Origin: Acidilobaceae archaeon
Lineage (GTDB): Archaea; Thermoproteota; Thermoprotei_A; Sulfolobales; Acidilobaceae
Assembly (NCBI GenBank): GCA_026985435.1
Contig: JALSQL010000123.1
Span: 1 to 8,152, forward strand
DNA length: 8,152 bases
Direction: 5' to 3'
Shown piece by piece: positions 1-5,634 of this stretch; positions within the stretch are counted from its first letter, which is position 1, and each line of letters begins with the position of its first letter. Both the position numbers and the translations under genes were made by a program. The notes beneath the pieces were generated by a model that saw nothing but the letters and a program-made list of their open reading frames with translations, did not search any database and was not told the origin of the DNA.

Positions 1-142
1 CCCCGACGAGCGCCAGTGTCTCCCCGCGGGCTAGGGTGAAGCTAACCCCGTCGACGGCCTTCACCACCCTCCTCGACCCGGCCAGGCCGCCCCGGGTGAA
101 GTACTTCCTAAGGTTCTCCGCCACCAGTATGGGCTCCGCCAC
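1..142 (-). CDS. dppF: Opp/Dpp-type ABC transporter ATP-binding protein F (partial, 3' end off window)
   Basis: Second ATPase subunit of the importer; it would pair with the D-type ATPase to power uptake from the cytoplasmic face. Only the first 47 codons are present. They read MAEPILVAENLRKYF, then a basic loop (RGGLAGSRR), then VKAVDGVSFTLARGETLALVG, which is the typical OppF/DppF opening up to just before the Walker A loop. The longer insertion between 'KYF' and 'VKAVDGVSF' is usual for F-type and not D-type subunits. The start is GTG, 7 nt after the stop of the preceding ATPase gene, with the Shine-Dalgarno GAGGTGA overlapping that stop. The gene is too short to appear as a long open frame but is clear by family similarity and operon position. 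The substrate is not known; the symbol denotes subfamily only. Confidence 0.93.
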   Translation of the reverse strand, partial: MAEPILVAENLRKYFTRGGLAGSRRVVKAVDGVSFTLARGETLALVG

Positions 143-156
143 CCTGGGGTCACCTC
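126..156 (-). repeat. 31-bp direct repeat, copy 1 (ATPase D/F junction)
   Basis: Identical over 31 bp to 1102-1132. It contains, in minus-strand order, the Shine-Dalgarno GAGGTGA (156-150), which includes the upstream stop TGA, a 7-nt spacer CCCCAGG, the GTG start at 142 and the first five codons plus two bases. The bases flanking it on both sides differ between the copies. Confidence 0.9.
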
Positions 157-1118
157 CCCTCGAGCGCCCTGTGGCACGCGACCAGCCTCCCGCCCTCTAG
201 GCGGAGGGGGCGGGGCTCCTCGCTCCTGCACCTCTCCACGGCCAGGGGGCACCTCGGGTGGAACCTGCACCCGCTGGGGGGGCGGCGTAGGTCGGGCGGG
301 TAGCCGGGTATGCCCCTCAGCCTCTTCTCCCCCCAGAGGTCGGGGGCACTCTCTATGAGGCCCCTCGTGTAGGGGTGCAGGGGGTCCTCGACGACGGCGT
401 CGACGGGCCCGTACTCCACGAGCTTCCCAGCGTACATCACCGCTATCCTCGTGCTCCTCTCCGCGGCTAGGGCTATGTCGTGGGTTATGAGGACCACCGT
501 CATGCGGAGCTCCCTCTTGAGGTCCTCGATGAGGTCCATTATCTTGTCCTGGACTATGACGTCGAGCGCCGTGGTGGGCTCGTCCGCTATCAGGAGGCTG
601 GGCTTCAGCGCTACGGCTGCCGCTATGAGCACCCTCTGCCTCTGCCCCCCGCTGAGCTGGTGGGGGTAGCGGTCCACCCACGAGGCTGGGAGGCCGACCA
701 TCTCCAGCGCCTCCCCGGCCAGGCGGCGGGCCTCCCGCCTGTCGCTGGCCACCCCGTGCTCCAGGTAGACGTCGCCTATCTGGTCGCCGACCCTCCTCAC
801 CGGGTCGAGGCTCGCCATGGGGTCCTGGAAGACCATGCCTATCCTCCTACCCCTAACCCTCCTCATCTCCTCGCCGCTGAGGCTCGTGAGGTCGGTGCCC
901 TCGAAGACTATCCTGCCCCCGGCTATCCTGCCGGGCGGGGGTATGAGCCTCATGATGGCGTAGGCTAGGGTGCTCTTCCCGGAGCCGCTCTCTCCTACTA
1001 TGCTCACCCACTCGCCCCTTGGCACCTCTAGGGTGACGCCGTCCACAGCCCTCACGGGGCCTAGGAGGGTGTCGTAGTACACCCGGAGGTCCTCGATTGA
1101 GAGTATGGGCTCCGCCAC
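150..1118 (-). CDS. dppD: Opp/Dpp-type ABC transporter ATP-binding protein D
   Basis: A 322-aa cytoplasmic ATPase that hydrolyses ATP to drive the importer encoded upstream. The nucleotide-binding domain is complete: Walker A GESGSGKST (42-50), Q-loop Q98 in VFQDP, signature LSGGQ (155-159), Walker B LLIADE (175-180) with catalytic E180, D-loop ALD, and switch H213. The C-terminal oligopeptide-transporter extension (about 235-322) carries GCRFHPRC and a closing VACH, with Cys 284, 290, 297 and 315. In related OppD/DppD proteins these cysteines have been reported to hold a [4Fe-4S] cluster. The length is normal for the family. GTG start at 1118 is 7 nt after the permease C stop, with GAGGTGA across that stop, so translation is probably coupled. 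Its first codons and ribosome site are identical in DNA to those of the next ATPase gene. Substrate unknown; could be peptides or oligosaccharides. Confidence 0.96.
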   Translation of the reverse strand: MAEPILSIEDLRVYYDTLLGPVRAVDGVTLEVPRGEWVSIVGESGSGKSTLAYAIMRLIPPPGRIAGGRIVFEGTDLTSLSGEEMRRVRGRRIGMVFQDPMASLDPVRRVGDQIGDVYLEHGVASDRREARRLAGEALEMVGLPASWVDRYPHQLSGGQRQRVLIAAAVALKPSLLIADEPTTALDVIVQDKIMDLIEDLKRELRMTVVLITHDIALAAERSTRIAVMYAGKLVEYGPVDAVVEDPLHPYTRGLIESAPDLWGEKRLRGIPGYPPDLRRPPSGCRFHPRCPLAVERCRSEEPRPLRLEGGRLVACHRALEGR

Positions 1119-1132
1119 CCTGGGGTCACCTC
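1102..1132 (-). repeat. 31-bp direct repeat, copy 2 (permease C/ATPase D junction)
   Basis: Identical over 31 bp to 126-156. It holds the permease C stop within GAGGTGA (1132-1126), the same 7-nt spacer, the GTG start at 1118 and the codons for MAEPI plus two bases of a Leu codon. It makes the two ATPase genes begin with the same translation signal. Confidence 0.9.
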
Positions 1133-2010
1133 TCGGTCCTTATGGCGTACCTCTCCCCGAAGCCCTCGCCTATGAGGGCGAAGCCGAGGGCTAGGAGGGT
1201 TATCGCGAGGCCGGGGAAGAAGGTGGTCCACCACACGCCGTCCGCCACGTGCCTCAGGCCCACCCTGAGGTCGAGGCCCCAGTCGGGCTGGGGGTAGGAG
1301 ACTGTGAGGCCGAAGAAGGCGAGGCCCGCCTCTGTCAGTATGGCGTCGGTCGCGGCGAGGCCGAAGACGACGAGTATCGTGGGGGCAACGTTGGGCAGCA
1401 CGTGGCCCAGCATGACGACCCTGTCCGGGTAGCCTAGGGCCCGCGCCGCCTCTATGTAGAGGCTCTCCCTGACCTCCAGCACCTGCCCCCTAACCATCCT
1501 GAAGAACGTCGGCACGTAGACCACGCTCAGGGAGATGGCCGCGTTCTCCGGGCTCGGCCCCAGCACGCTTGCCACCGCGAGCGCCAGCACTATCCCCGGG
1601 AAGGCGTAGATGCTATCCATTACCATGCTGAGAGCCCTGTCGAGGGGCCCCCCGTAGTAGCCAGAGACCAGGCCCAGGGGCACACCGGCGGCCATAGCCA
1701 TCAGGGCGGAGAGGGCCACCACGTAGAGCACCACCCTCGAGCCCCAGACTATCCTGGAGAACACGTCGAACCCCAGCTCAGTAGTGCCCATCGGGTGCTC
1801 CCTGCTGGGCGGCTGGGGCTCCACCGCCAGGCTGGCCGGCACGCTGGTCTCCTCGGGGCCGTAGGGGGCTATCCACGGGGCCAGCACTGCGATGGTGGCG
1901 AAGGCGGCCACTATCGCGAGGCCGGCCAGCCTCATGCCCGCCCCGGGCCCCCGGGCGAGCCCGGCGAGGGCCCCCACGAGCCTCCCGCCTCTCCCGGTCA
2001 ACTCCTGCAC
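1126..2010 (-). CDS. dppC: Opp/Dpp-type ABC transporter permease C
   Basis: Membrane subunit that with permease B forms the transport channel. About 294 aa, the normal length. It has the DppC-type N-terminal helix (about 27-48, then APWIAPYGPEE), the linker HPMGTTELGFDVFSRIVWGSR (72-92), several membrane helices (roughly 92-117, 128-150, 205-232, 262-283), and the EAA loop starting EAARALGYPDR at 188, which docks on an ATPase subunit. The protein ends GEGFGERYAIRTER instead of the frequent 'DALDPR' type tail. The nominal start is GTG at 2010, 5 nt after the permease B stop, but no Shine-Dalgarno sits before it. If GGGGGTG, which contains this GTG, is the ribosome site, then TTG at 2001-1999 (codon 4) is a better start, with spacing like that of its neighbours. 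Fourth-to-last step of a tight operon; downstream stop overlaps the next ribosome site. Confidence 0.95.
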   Translation of the reverse strand: MQELTGRGGRLVGALAGLARGPGAGMRLAGLAIVAAFATIAVLAPWIAPYGPEETSVPASLAVEPQPPSREHPMGTTELGFDVFSRIVWGSRVVLYVVALSALMAMAAGVPLGLVSGYYGGPLDRALSMVMDSIYAFPGIVLALAVASVLGPSPENAAISLSVVYVPTFFRMVRGQVLEVRESLYIEAARALGYPDRVVMLGHVLPNVAPTILVVFGLAATDAILTEAGLAFFGLTVSYPQPDWGLDLRVGLRHVADGVWWTTFFPGLAITLLALGFALIGEGFGERYAIRTER

Positions 2011-2015
2011 CCCCG

Positions 2016-3029
2016 CTAGTAGCGTATCCTAGGGTCTATGATGGCGTAGAGTGCGTCGACGACAAGGCTCACTAGGCCCACTATGAAGGCGAACACTATT
2101 ATCGTGCCCTGCACCGCGCTGTAGTCCCTCATGGAGATGCTGTCGTAGAGGTAGCTCCCCAGGCCCGGCCACGAGTAGGTGGTCTCCGTCAGCACGGCGC
2201 CCCCGAGGAGCAGGGCGAGCTGGAGCCCCATGTAGGTAACCACGGGTATCAGGGCGTTGCGGAGGGCGTAGAGGAGCACCCTCCACTCCCTCACCCCCCG
2301 GGCCCTGTAGGCCCGTATGAAGTCGGAGTGGAGCACGTCCCCGAGGCTGACCCTCACGAGCCTCGTGTAGGGGCCCCCCAGGACTATCCCCAGCGTGAGG
2401 GCCGGGAGCACCAGGTGCTTCACGGCGTCCACGAACGCTGGGAGGTTCCCGGTGATGAGGGCGTCAAGCGTGTATATCCCCGTCACCACGTGGAGCTCCG
2501 TCAGGGGGCTCAGGCGGCCCCCGGCCGGCAGCCAGTGGAGGCGGACGGCGAAGAGGAGTATGAGCAGCGAGCCCAGCCATGGTATGAAGAGGGTGTACGC
2601 AACTATACCGTAAATCCTCATGGCGCCGTCGACCAGCGAGCCCCTCCTAACGGCCGCCAGGGTGCCCGTGGCGAGGCCTATGAGGACGCTCGCCGTGAAC
2701 CCGGCCACGGCCAGCTCGATGGTCGCCGGTATCTTGTCCCGGAGGTCCAACGCTATGCTCCTACCCTCTATCACCATGCTCTCCCCGAAGTCGCCCCGCA
2801 GCGCGTGGGCCAGGTAGTCGAAGTACTGCACGTAGAGGGGCTTGTCGAGGCCCAGCCTGTGCATCTTCTCCTGTATAACCTCGGGCGGCACGCTCCTCGT
2901 GCCCAGGGCTGCCAGGACAGGGTTGCCGGGAATCACGCGTAGTATGATGAATACGAGCGTGTAGAGTATGAGTATGGTAGGCACGATCAGGGCGGCCCTG
3001 GCCGCTAGGTACCTGGCGAGACCACCCAC
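2016..3029 (-). CDS. dppB: Opp/Dpp-type ABC transporter permease B
   Basis: Membrane subunit forming the translocation pore with permease C. It has 337 aa, the usual length. The N-terminal helix (12-33) is followed by the family hallmark RVIPGNPV (31-38), the extracytoplasmic LGLDKPLYVQYFDYL segment with GDFGES (79-84), helices near 104-126, 138-162, 205-222, 256-283 and 303-330, and the EAA-type loop DFIRAYRARGVREWR (236-250) that contacts the ATPase. It ends YAIIDPRIRY, the typical OppB/DppB tail. GTG at 3029 is chosen because the protein begins right at the membrane helix and because GGGGG lies 7 nt before it. It follows the binding-protein gene after a 109-nt gap containing a hairpin and a TATA-like box, so it may have its own promoter in addition to read-through. 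Confidence 0.96.
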   Translation of the reverse strand: MGGLARYLAARAALIVPTILILYTLVFIILRVIPGNPVLAALGTRSVPPEVIQEKMHRLGLDKPLYVQYFDYLAHALRGDFGESMVIEGRSIALDLRDKIPATIELAVAGFTASVLIGLATGTLAAVRRGSLVDGAMRIYGIVAYTLFIPWLGSLLILLFAVRLHWLPAGGRLSPLTELHVVTGIYTLDALITGNLPAFVDAVKHLVLPALTLGIVLGGPYTRLVRVSLGDVLHSDFIRAYRARGVREWRVLLYALRNALIPVVTYMGLQLALLLGGAVLTETTYSWPGLGSYLYDSISMRDYSAVQGTIIVFAFIVGLVSLVVDALYAIIDPRIRY

Positions 3030-3076
3030 CGTTAAGCCCCCAGACCCCAGCTGGCCCCCGAGGGGGGTGGGAGGGG

Positions 3077-3082
3077 ATAAAA
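3077..3082 (-). promoter_or_regulatory. TATA-like box or T-tract upstream of permease B
   Basis: On the minus strand the sequence is GGTTTTATCC, the only A/T-rich patch in the 109-nt gap between the binding-protein gene and permease B. Start of transcription about 25 nt further on would fall near 3054 and leave a leader of about 25 nt before the GTG, enough for the GGGGG ribosome site. The same T-run lies 5 nt after a strong GC hairpin, so it could instead be a weak terminator for the binding-protein transcript. Both roles are possible; inferred from position only. Confidence 0.5.
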
Positions 3083-3087
3083 CCGGG

Positions 3088-3112
3088 GGGCGCCCCGCCG
3101 GTGGGGGCGCCC
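3088..3112 (-). terminator. GC-rich stem-loop after the binding-protein gene (terminator or mRNA stabiliser)
   Basis: Perfect 9-bp inverted repeat, GGGCGCCCC (3088-3096) and GGGGCGCCC (3104-3112), with a 7-nt loop. It begins 26 nt after the binding-protein stop, and on the minus strand it is followed by CCCCGG and then TTTTAT. This looks like an attenuator or a 3' mRNA-protecting hairpin that would favour the binding-protein message over the permease message, an arrangement well known in bacterial binding-protein operons. Archaeal termination depends mainly on the T-run rather than on the hairpin, so its role is uncertain. Confidence 0.45.
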
Positions 3113-3138
3113 TGGGGCTCGGATTCTTTAGCCGGCGG

Positions 3139-4746
3139 CTAGCCCGAGACCTCTATCGTGTCGTAGAGGAGGAACATTAGGGGGCTTACCTTGAGGCTCA
3201 CCACCTTGCTGGAGGTTACCAGGTAGAGCTTACCCTGTATGAGGGGTATGTAGGGCACGTCGTCCGCGAGTATCTGCTGGACCTGCTTGTAGATCTGCTC
3301 CCTCTGCGCCTGGTCGGTTATGGTCTGGGCCTGCTTTAGGAGCTGGTCCACCTGGCTGTTGTTGTAGCCCGTGCCGGTCCAGCTGTTGGCCGTCGACATC
3401 AGGAATGGGGTCAGGTAGTCGTCCGGGTCGAGGTAGTCGGGGTACCAGCCTAGGAGGCTGACCATGAACTGGCCGCTCCTCAGCTGGCTCACGTACTGGC
3501 TCCACTCGCTGCTCTTCACGTCAACCGTTATCATGCCGGTGCGCTCCCACTCCTGCTTCAGTATGGCGGCGAGCTGGCTCTCCGTGTCGCCGTAGTGGGT
3601 GGGCGTGTACCAGAGCTCTATGTGGAGCTTGTTGTCCTCGCTGTAGCCGGCCTGCTGGAGCAGCTGCCTCGCGAGGGTTATGTTGGCGTCCCCGTACTTC
3701 TTGAAGGCGTCTATGTGGCTCCACATCCCCTTGGGCACGAGGCTGTAGAGGGGCTCCACCGTGCCCTTGTAGACCACCTCTGCTATCTCGGTCCTGTTCA
3801 CCGCGGCCGCGAGGGCCCTCCTGACCAGCACGTTGTCGGTGGGCGGCTGGCTGGTCCTTATCACGACGTACCTTATGAAGAGGCCGGGTATCTCCACCAC
3901 CTTAAAGCCCTGCTTCGCCTTGAGGGCCTCTATGTCCTCGGGGTTTAGGGTCCTCCACGCTATGTCTATCTCGCCGCTCTCCAGGGCGCTCCTCAGGGCC
4001 TGGGCGTTCTTGTAGAAGACTATTATCACCTTGTCGTTCTTGGGCTTGGGGCCGTAGTAGTACGGGTTGGGCACCAGCACGAGCTTCTCATCCCTCTTCC
4101 ACTCCTGTATCTTGTAGGGCCCGCAGCCGCCCCATATGGCGTCGCTCGAGATGTTCTTCGGCGGGTACTTGGGGTGCACGGGGAAGTAGGGGGGAGTGGC
4201 TACTAGGGCTAGGAAGTAGCTGGCCGGGGTCTTGAGGGTGAACTTCACCGTGTAGTTGTCCAGGGCCTCAACCTTCTCGACGAAGTCCGTGACCAGCCAG
4301 GAGGGGTCGCCCTTGATAGTCATAACCCTCTCGACGCTCCTCACCACGTCGCGGGCCGTGCAGGGCGTGCCGTCGGCGAACTTGGCGTCCTTGCGGAGGT
4401 GGAACACCCACACCTTGCCGCCCTCCTGGACGTCCCAGCTAGTCGCCAGGTCTCCCACGATCTTGCCGGTGTCGGGGTCGTACTTGACTAGGCCGGCCAT
4501 TATGTTGCTGAGCACCTCCCAGGTGAAGAAGTCGTAAGCGTTGGCCGGGTCGAGGTCGGTTATCTTGTCGGTCACCCCTATGACCACGACCTTAGGCTTC
4601 GCCTGAGCCGCTGGGCTGGTCCCCGCGCCCTGGCCGCCCCTGCCGGCCATGAGGTAGGCGGCGGCCGCTATCACTATTATCACTACTATGATCCCGGCGG
4701 CCGCGGCCTTGCCGATGCCGCGCCTCGACGCTGCTCTCCTATACAT
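3139..4746 (-). CDS. ABC transporter substrate-binding protein, SBP_bac_5 (Opp/Dpp) family
   Basis: Extracellular, membrane-anchored receptor that captures the substrate and delivers it to the permeases. It has 535 aa. The N-terminus is basic (MYRRAASRRGIGK), followed by one hydrophobic helix (about 14-34) and a short Gly/Ser/Thr/Ala linker. There is no lipobox cysteine; the layout resembles archaeal class III (pilin-like) signal peptides. The mature domain has the family segment FHLRKDAKFADGTPCTARDV (115-134), GCGPYKI (207-213), NPYYYGPKP (227-235), VRRALAAAVNR (308-318) and a late LLGWYPDYLDPDDYL (430-444). Its only two cysteines are C129 and C208, where relatives usually have a non-cysteine residue and Thr. 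Five N-glycosylation sequons are present (N164, N198, N317, N355, N462). ATG start at 4746 with GGTG 7 nt upstream; first gene of the operon. Peptide or oligosaccharide binding cannot be separated by eye. Confidence 0.95.
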   Translation of the reverse strand: MYRRAASRRGIGKAAAAGIIVVIIVIAAAAYLMAGRGGQGAGTSPAAQAKPKVVVIGVTDKITDLDPANAYDFFTWEVLSNIMAGLVKYDPDTGKIVGDLATSWDVQEGGKVWVFHLRKDAKFADGTPCTARDVVRSVERVMTIKGDPSWLVTDFVEKVEALDNYTVKFTLKTPASYFLALVATPPYFPVHPKYPPKNISSDAIWGGCGPYKIQEWKRDEKLVLVPNPYYYGPKPKNDKVIIVFYKNAQALRSALESGEIDIAWRTLNPEDIEALKAKQGFKVVEIPGLFIRYVVIRTSQPPTDNVLVRRALAAAVNRTEIAEVVYKGTVEPLYSLVPKGMWSHIDAFKKYGDANITLARQLLQQAGYSEDNKLHIELWYTPTHYGDTESQLAAILKQEWERTGMITVDVKSSEWSQYVSQLRSGQFMVSLLGWYPDYLDPDDYLTPFLMSTANSWTGTGYNNSQVDQLLKQAQTITDQAQREQIYKQVQQILADDVPYIPLIQGKLYLVTSSKVVSLKVSPLMFLLYDTIEVSG

Positions 4747-4761
4747 GGCCTCGCACCGTCG

Positions 4762-4783
4762 CCCGGCCCCCGCGTGGGCCGGG
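4762..4783. repeat. Inverted repeat between TATA box and start of the binding-protein gene
   Basis: Perfect 8-bp arms CCCGGCCC (4762-4769) and GGGCCGGG (4776-4783) with a 6-nt spacer. It starts directly beside the TATTAAA box and spans the expected transcription start of the binding-protein gene. It could be an operator for a dimeric repressor that blocks initiation, or a hairpin in the leader. In DNA this rich in G and C such a repeat may also occur by chance. Confidence 0.35.
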
Positions 4784-4784
4784 G

Positions 4785-4791
4785 TTTAATA
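4785..4791 (-). promoter_or_regulatory. TATA box of the binding-protein operon, possibly bidirectional
   Basis: The minus strand reads TATTAAA in an otherwise very GC-rich gap. Its distance gives a transcription start near 4760-4765 and a leader of about 15-20 nt before the ATG at 4746. The plus strand reads TTTAATA at the same place, which would start plus-strand RNA near 4815 and give the divergent phosphoesterase gene a leader of about 45 nt. It is therefore a candidate shared, two-way TATA element. Confidence 0.6.
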
Positions 4792-4806
4792 GCGTACCAC
4801 CACCAT

Positions 4807-4824
4807 CCCCCGTAGCGACGGGGG
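4807..4824 (+). repeat. Small hairpin in the presumed phosphoesterase leader
   Basis: Perfect 7-bp arms CCCCCGT (4807-4813) and ACGGGGG (4818-4824) around the tetraloop AGCG. If plus-strand transcription starts near 4815 it would be cut in half, and if it starts earlier the hairpin would be part of the leader. A second weak A/T patch, GCTAATC (4834-4840), lies 21-27 nt before the TTG start and would make the gene leaderless, leaving this hairpin upstream of the RNA. No function can be assigned. Confidence 0.25.
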
Positions 4825-4860
4825 GCGGGAGACGCTAATCCCCCCGGGGGCGGGCGGGGC

Positions 4861-5634
4861 TTGCTGGACGCCGCCAGCGCAGCCTACCTGGAGGCCGAGC
4901 CTCCCAGGGTCCTGGTGCTCTCCGACATACACGGCCACTGCGGGCTCCGGAGGGCCCTCGAGGCCGCTAGGAGGGAGGCGCCCGTCTCGGCCCTCGTGCT
5001 GCTGGGCGACGCCTGGGAGGCTGGCGGGGGGCATGGGGGGTGCCAGGAGTGGAGGGCCATGGTGTCCAGGCTCGCCAGGCTCAGCGGGGCCCGCTACGTG
5101 GTGTACATCGAGGGGAACCACGACGGCGGCGCGGGGAGGTGCCTGGAGGGGGTGGCGAGGGTTGTGGAGGGCTACTACACCCTGCCCGGGAGCGACTACG
5201 CCTACGTGCTCACCCACGGCCACCTCTACGCCAGGAGGGAGCTCGAGGAGTGCCTCTGGAGCCGCGGGTTCACCACCCCGGAGAGCGACGGCTGCGTGGT
5301 CGAGTGGGGTAGGAGGGTGAGGAGGCTCCTGGGGCTCCCCGCGGGGGAGTGGCTCATACTCGGCCACACCCACAGGCTCCTAGTCGACGAGAGGGCTAGG
5401 GTGATACACGCCGGGGCCCTCTGCGAGCGGGTCCTCTCGAGGCTGTCCCTCGACTGGAGGCGCAGCCTGGGCTACCTGGTGGTTAGGGACTCGTGGGTGG
5501 AGATACGCAGGCTAGCCCCCGACGGCCGGGTGGTGGCGAGCACCCACGCCGGGCCCCCCGGGGGCGCGGGGCCTAGGCGCCGCGGCCGGGGGCTGGTGGG
5601 GCGACTACTAGCACGCTTGAGGGCGCGCCCCTGA
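4861..5634 (+). CDS. Calcineurin-like metallophosphoesterase
   Basis: A 257-aa predicted soluble two-metal phosphoesterase; the substrate (phosphodiester, nucleotide or phosphoprotein) cannot be told. All metal-binding motifs of the superfamily are present in order: D22-x-H24 in LSDIHGH, GD with D50, GNHD (85-88) with N86, H119 in THGH, and GHTH (168-171) with H169 and H171. The fold ends near residue 215, and a basic Arg/Gly-rich tail (about 235-257) follows. Part of that tail is encoded in the region shared with the opposite gene. Six cysteines (27, 61, 94, 131, 145, 188) could form disulfides, as is common in hyperthermophilic crenarchaea. The start is TTG at 4861: a stop at 4813-4815 and the absence of other in-frame starts leave it as the first candidate, and it sits 15 residues before the core RVLVLSDIHGH; GGGGG lies 10 nt upstream. 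Divergent from the importer operon. Confidence 0.9.
   Translation: MLDAASAAYLEAEPPRVLVLSDIHGHCGLRRALEAARREAPVSALVLLGDAWEAGGGHGGCQEWRAMVSRLARLSGARYVVYIEGNHDGGAGRCLEGVARVVEGYYTLPGSDYAYVLTHGHLYARRELEECLWSRGFTTPESDGCVVEWGRRVRRLLGLPAGEWLILGHTHRLLVDERARVIHAGALCERVLSRLSLDWRRSLGYLVVRDSWVEIRRLAPDGRVVASTHAGPPGGAGPRRRGRGLVGRLLARLRARP

Noticed and set aside
61..681. 206-codon minus-strand frame overlapping both ATPase genes
   Set aside because: Arg/Pro/Gly-rich out-of-frame reading of two recognised ATPases; no sign of selection on it.
480..968. 162-codon plus-strand open frame opposite ATPase D
   Set aside because: The ATPase motifs on the minus strand are complete; the antisense product is Pro/His/Glu-rich and has no motif.
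2328..2942. 204-codon plus-strand open frame opposite permease B
   Set aside because: It mirrors a well-supported permease gene, has a low-complexity His/Pro/Gln/Glu-rich translation with no family features, and is the kind of antisense frame that high GC creates.
4786..5373. 195-codon minus-strand frame opposite the phosphoesterase
   Set aside because: All metal-binding motifs are on the plus strand; the antisense product is Pro/Ala-rich without recognisable structure, and it would cross the divergent promoter.
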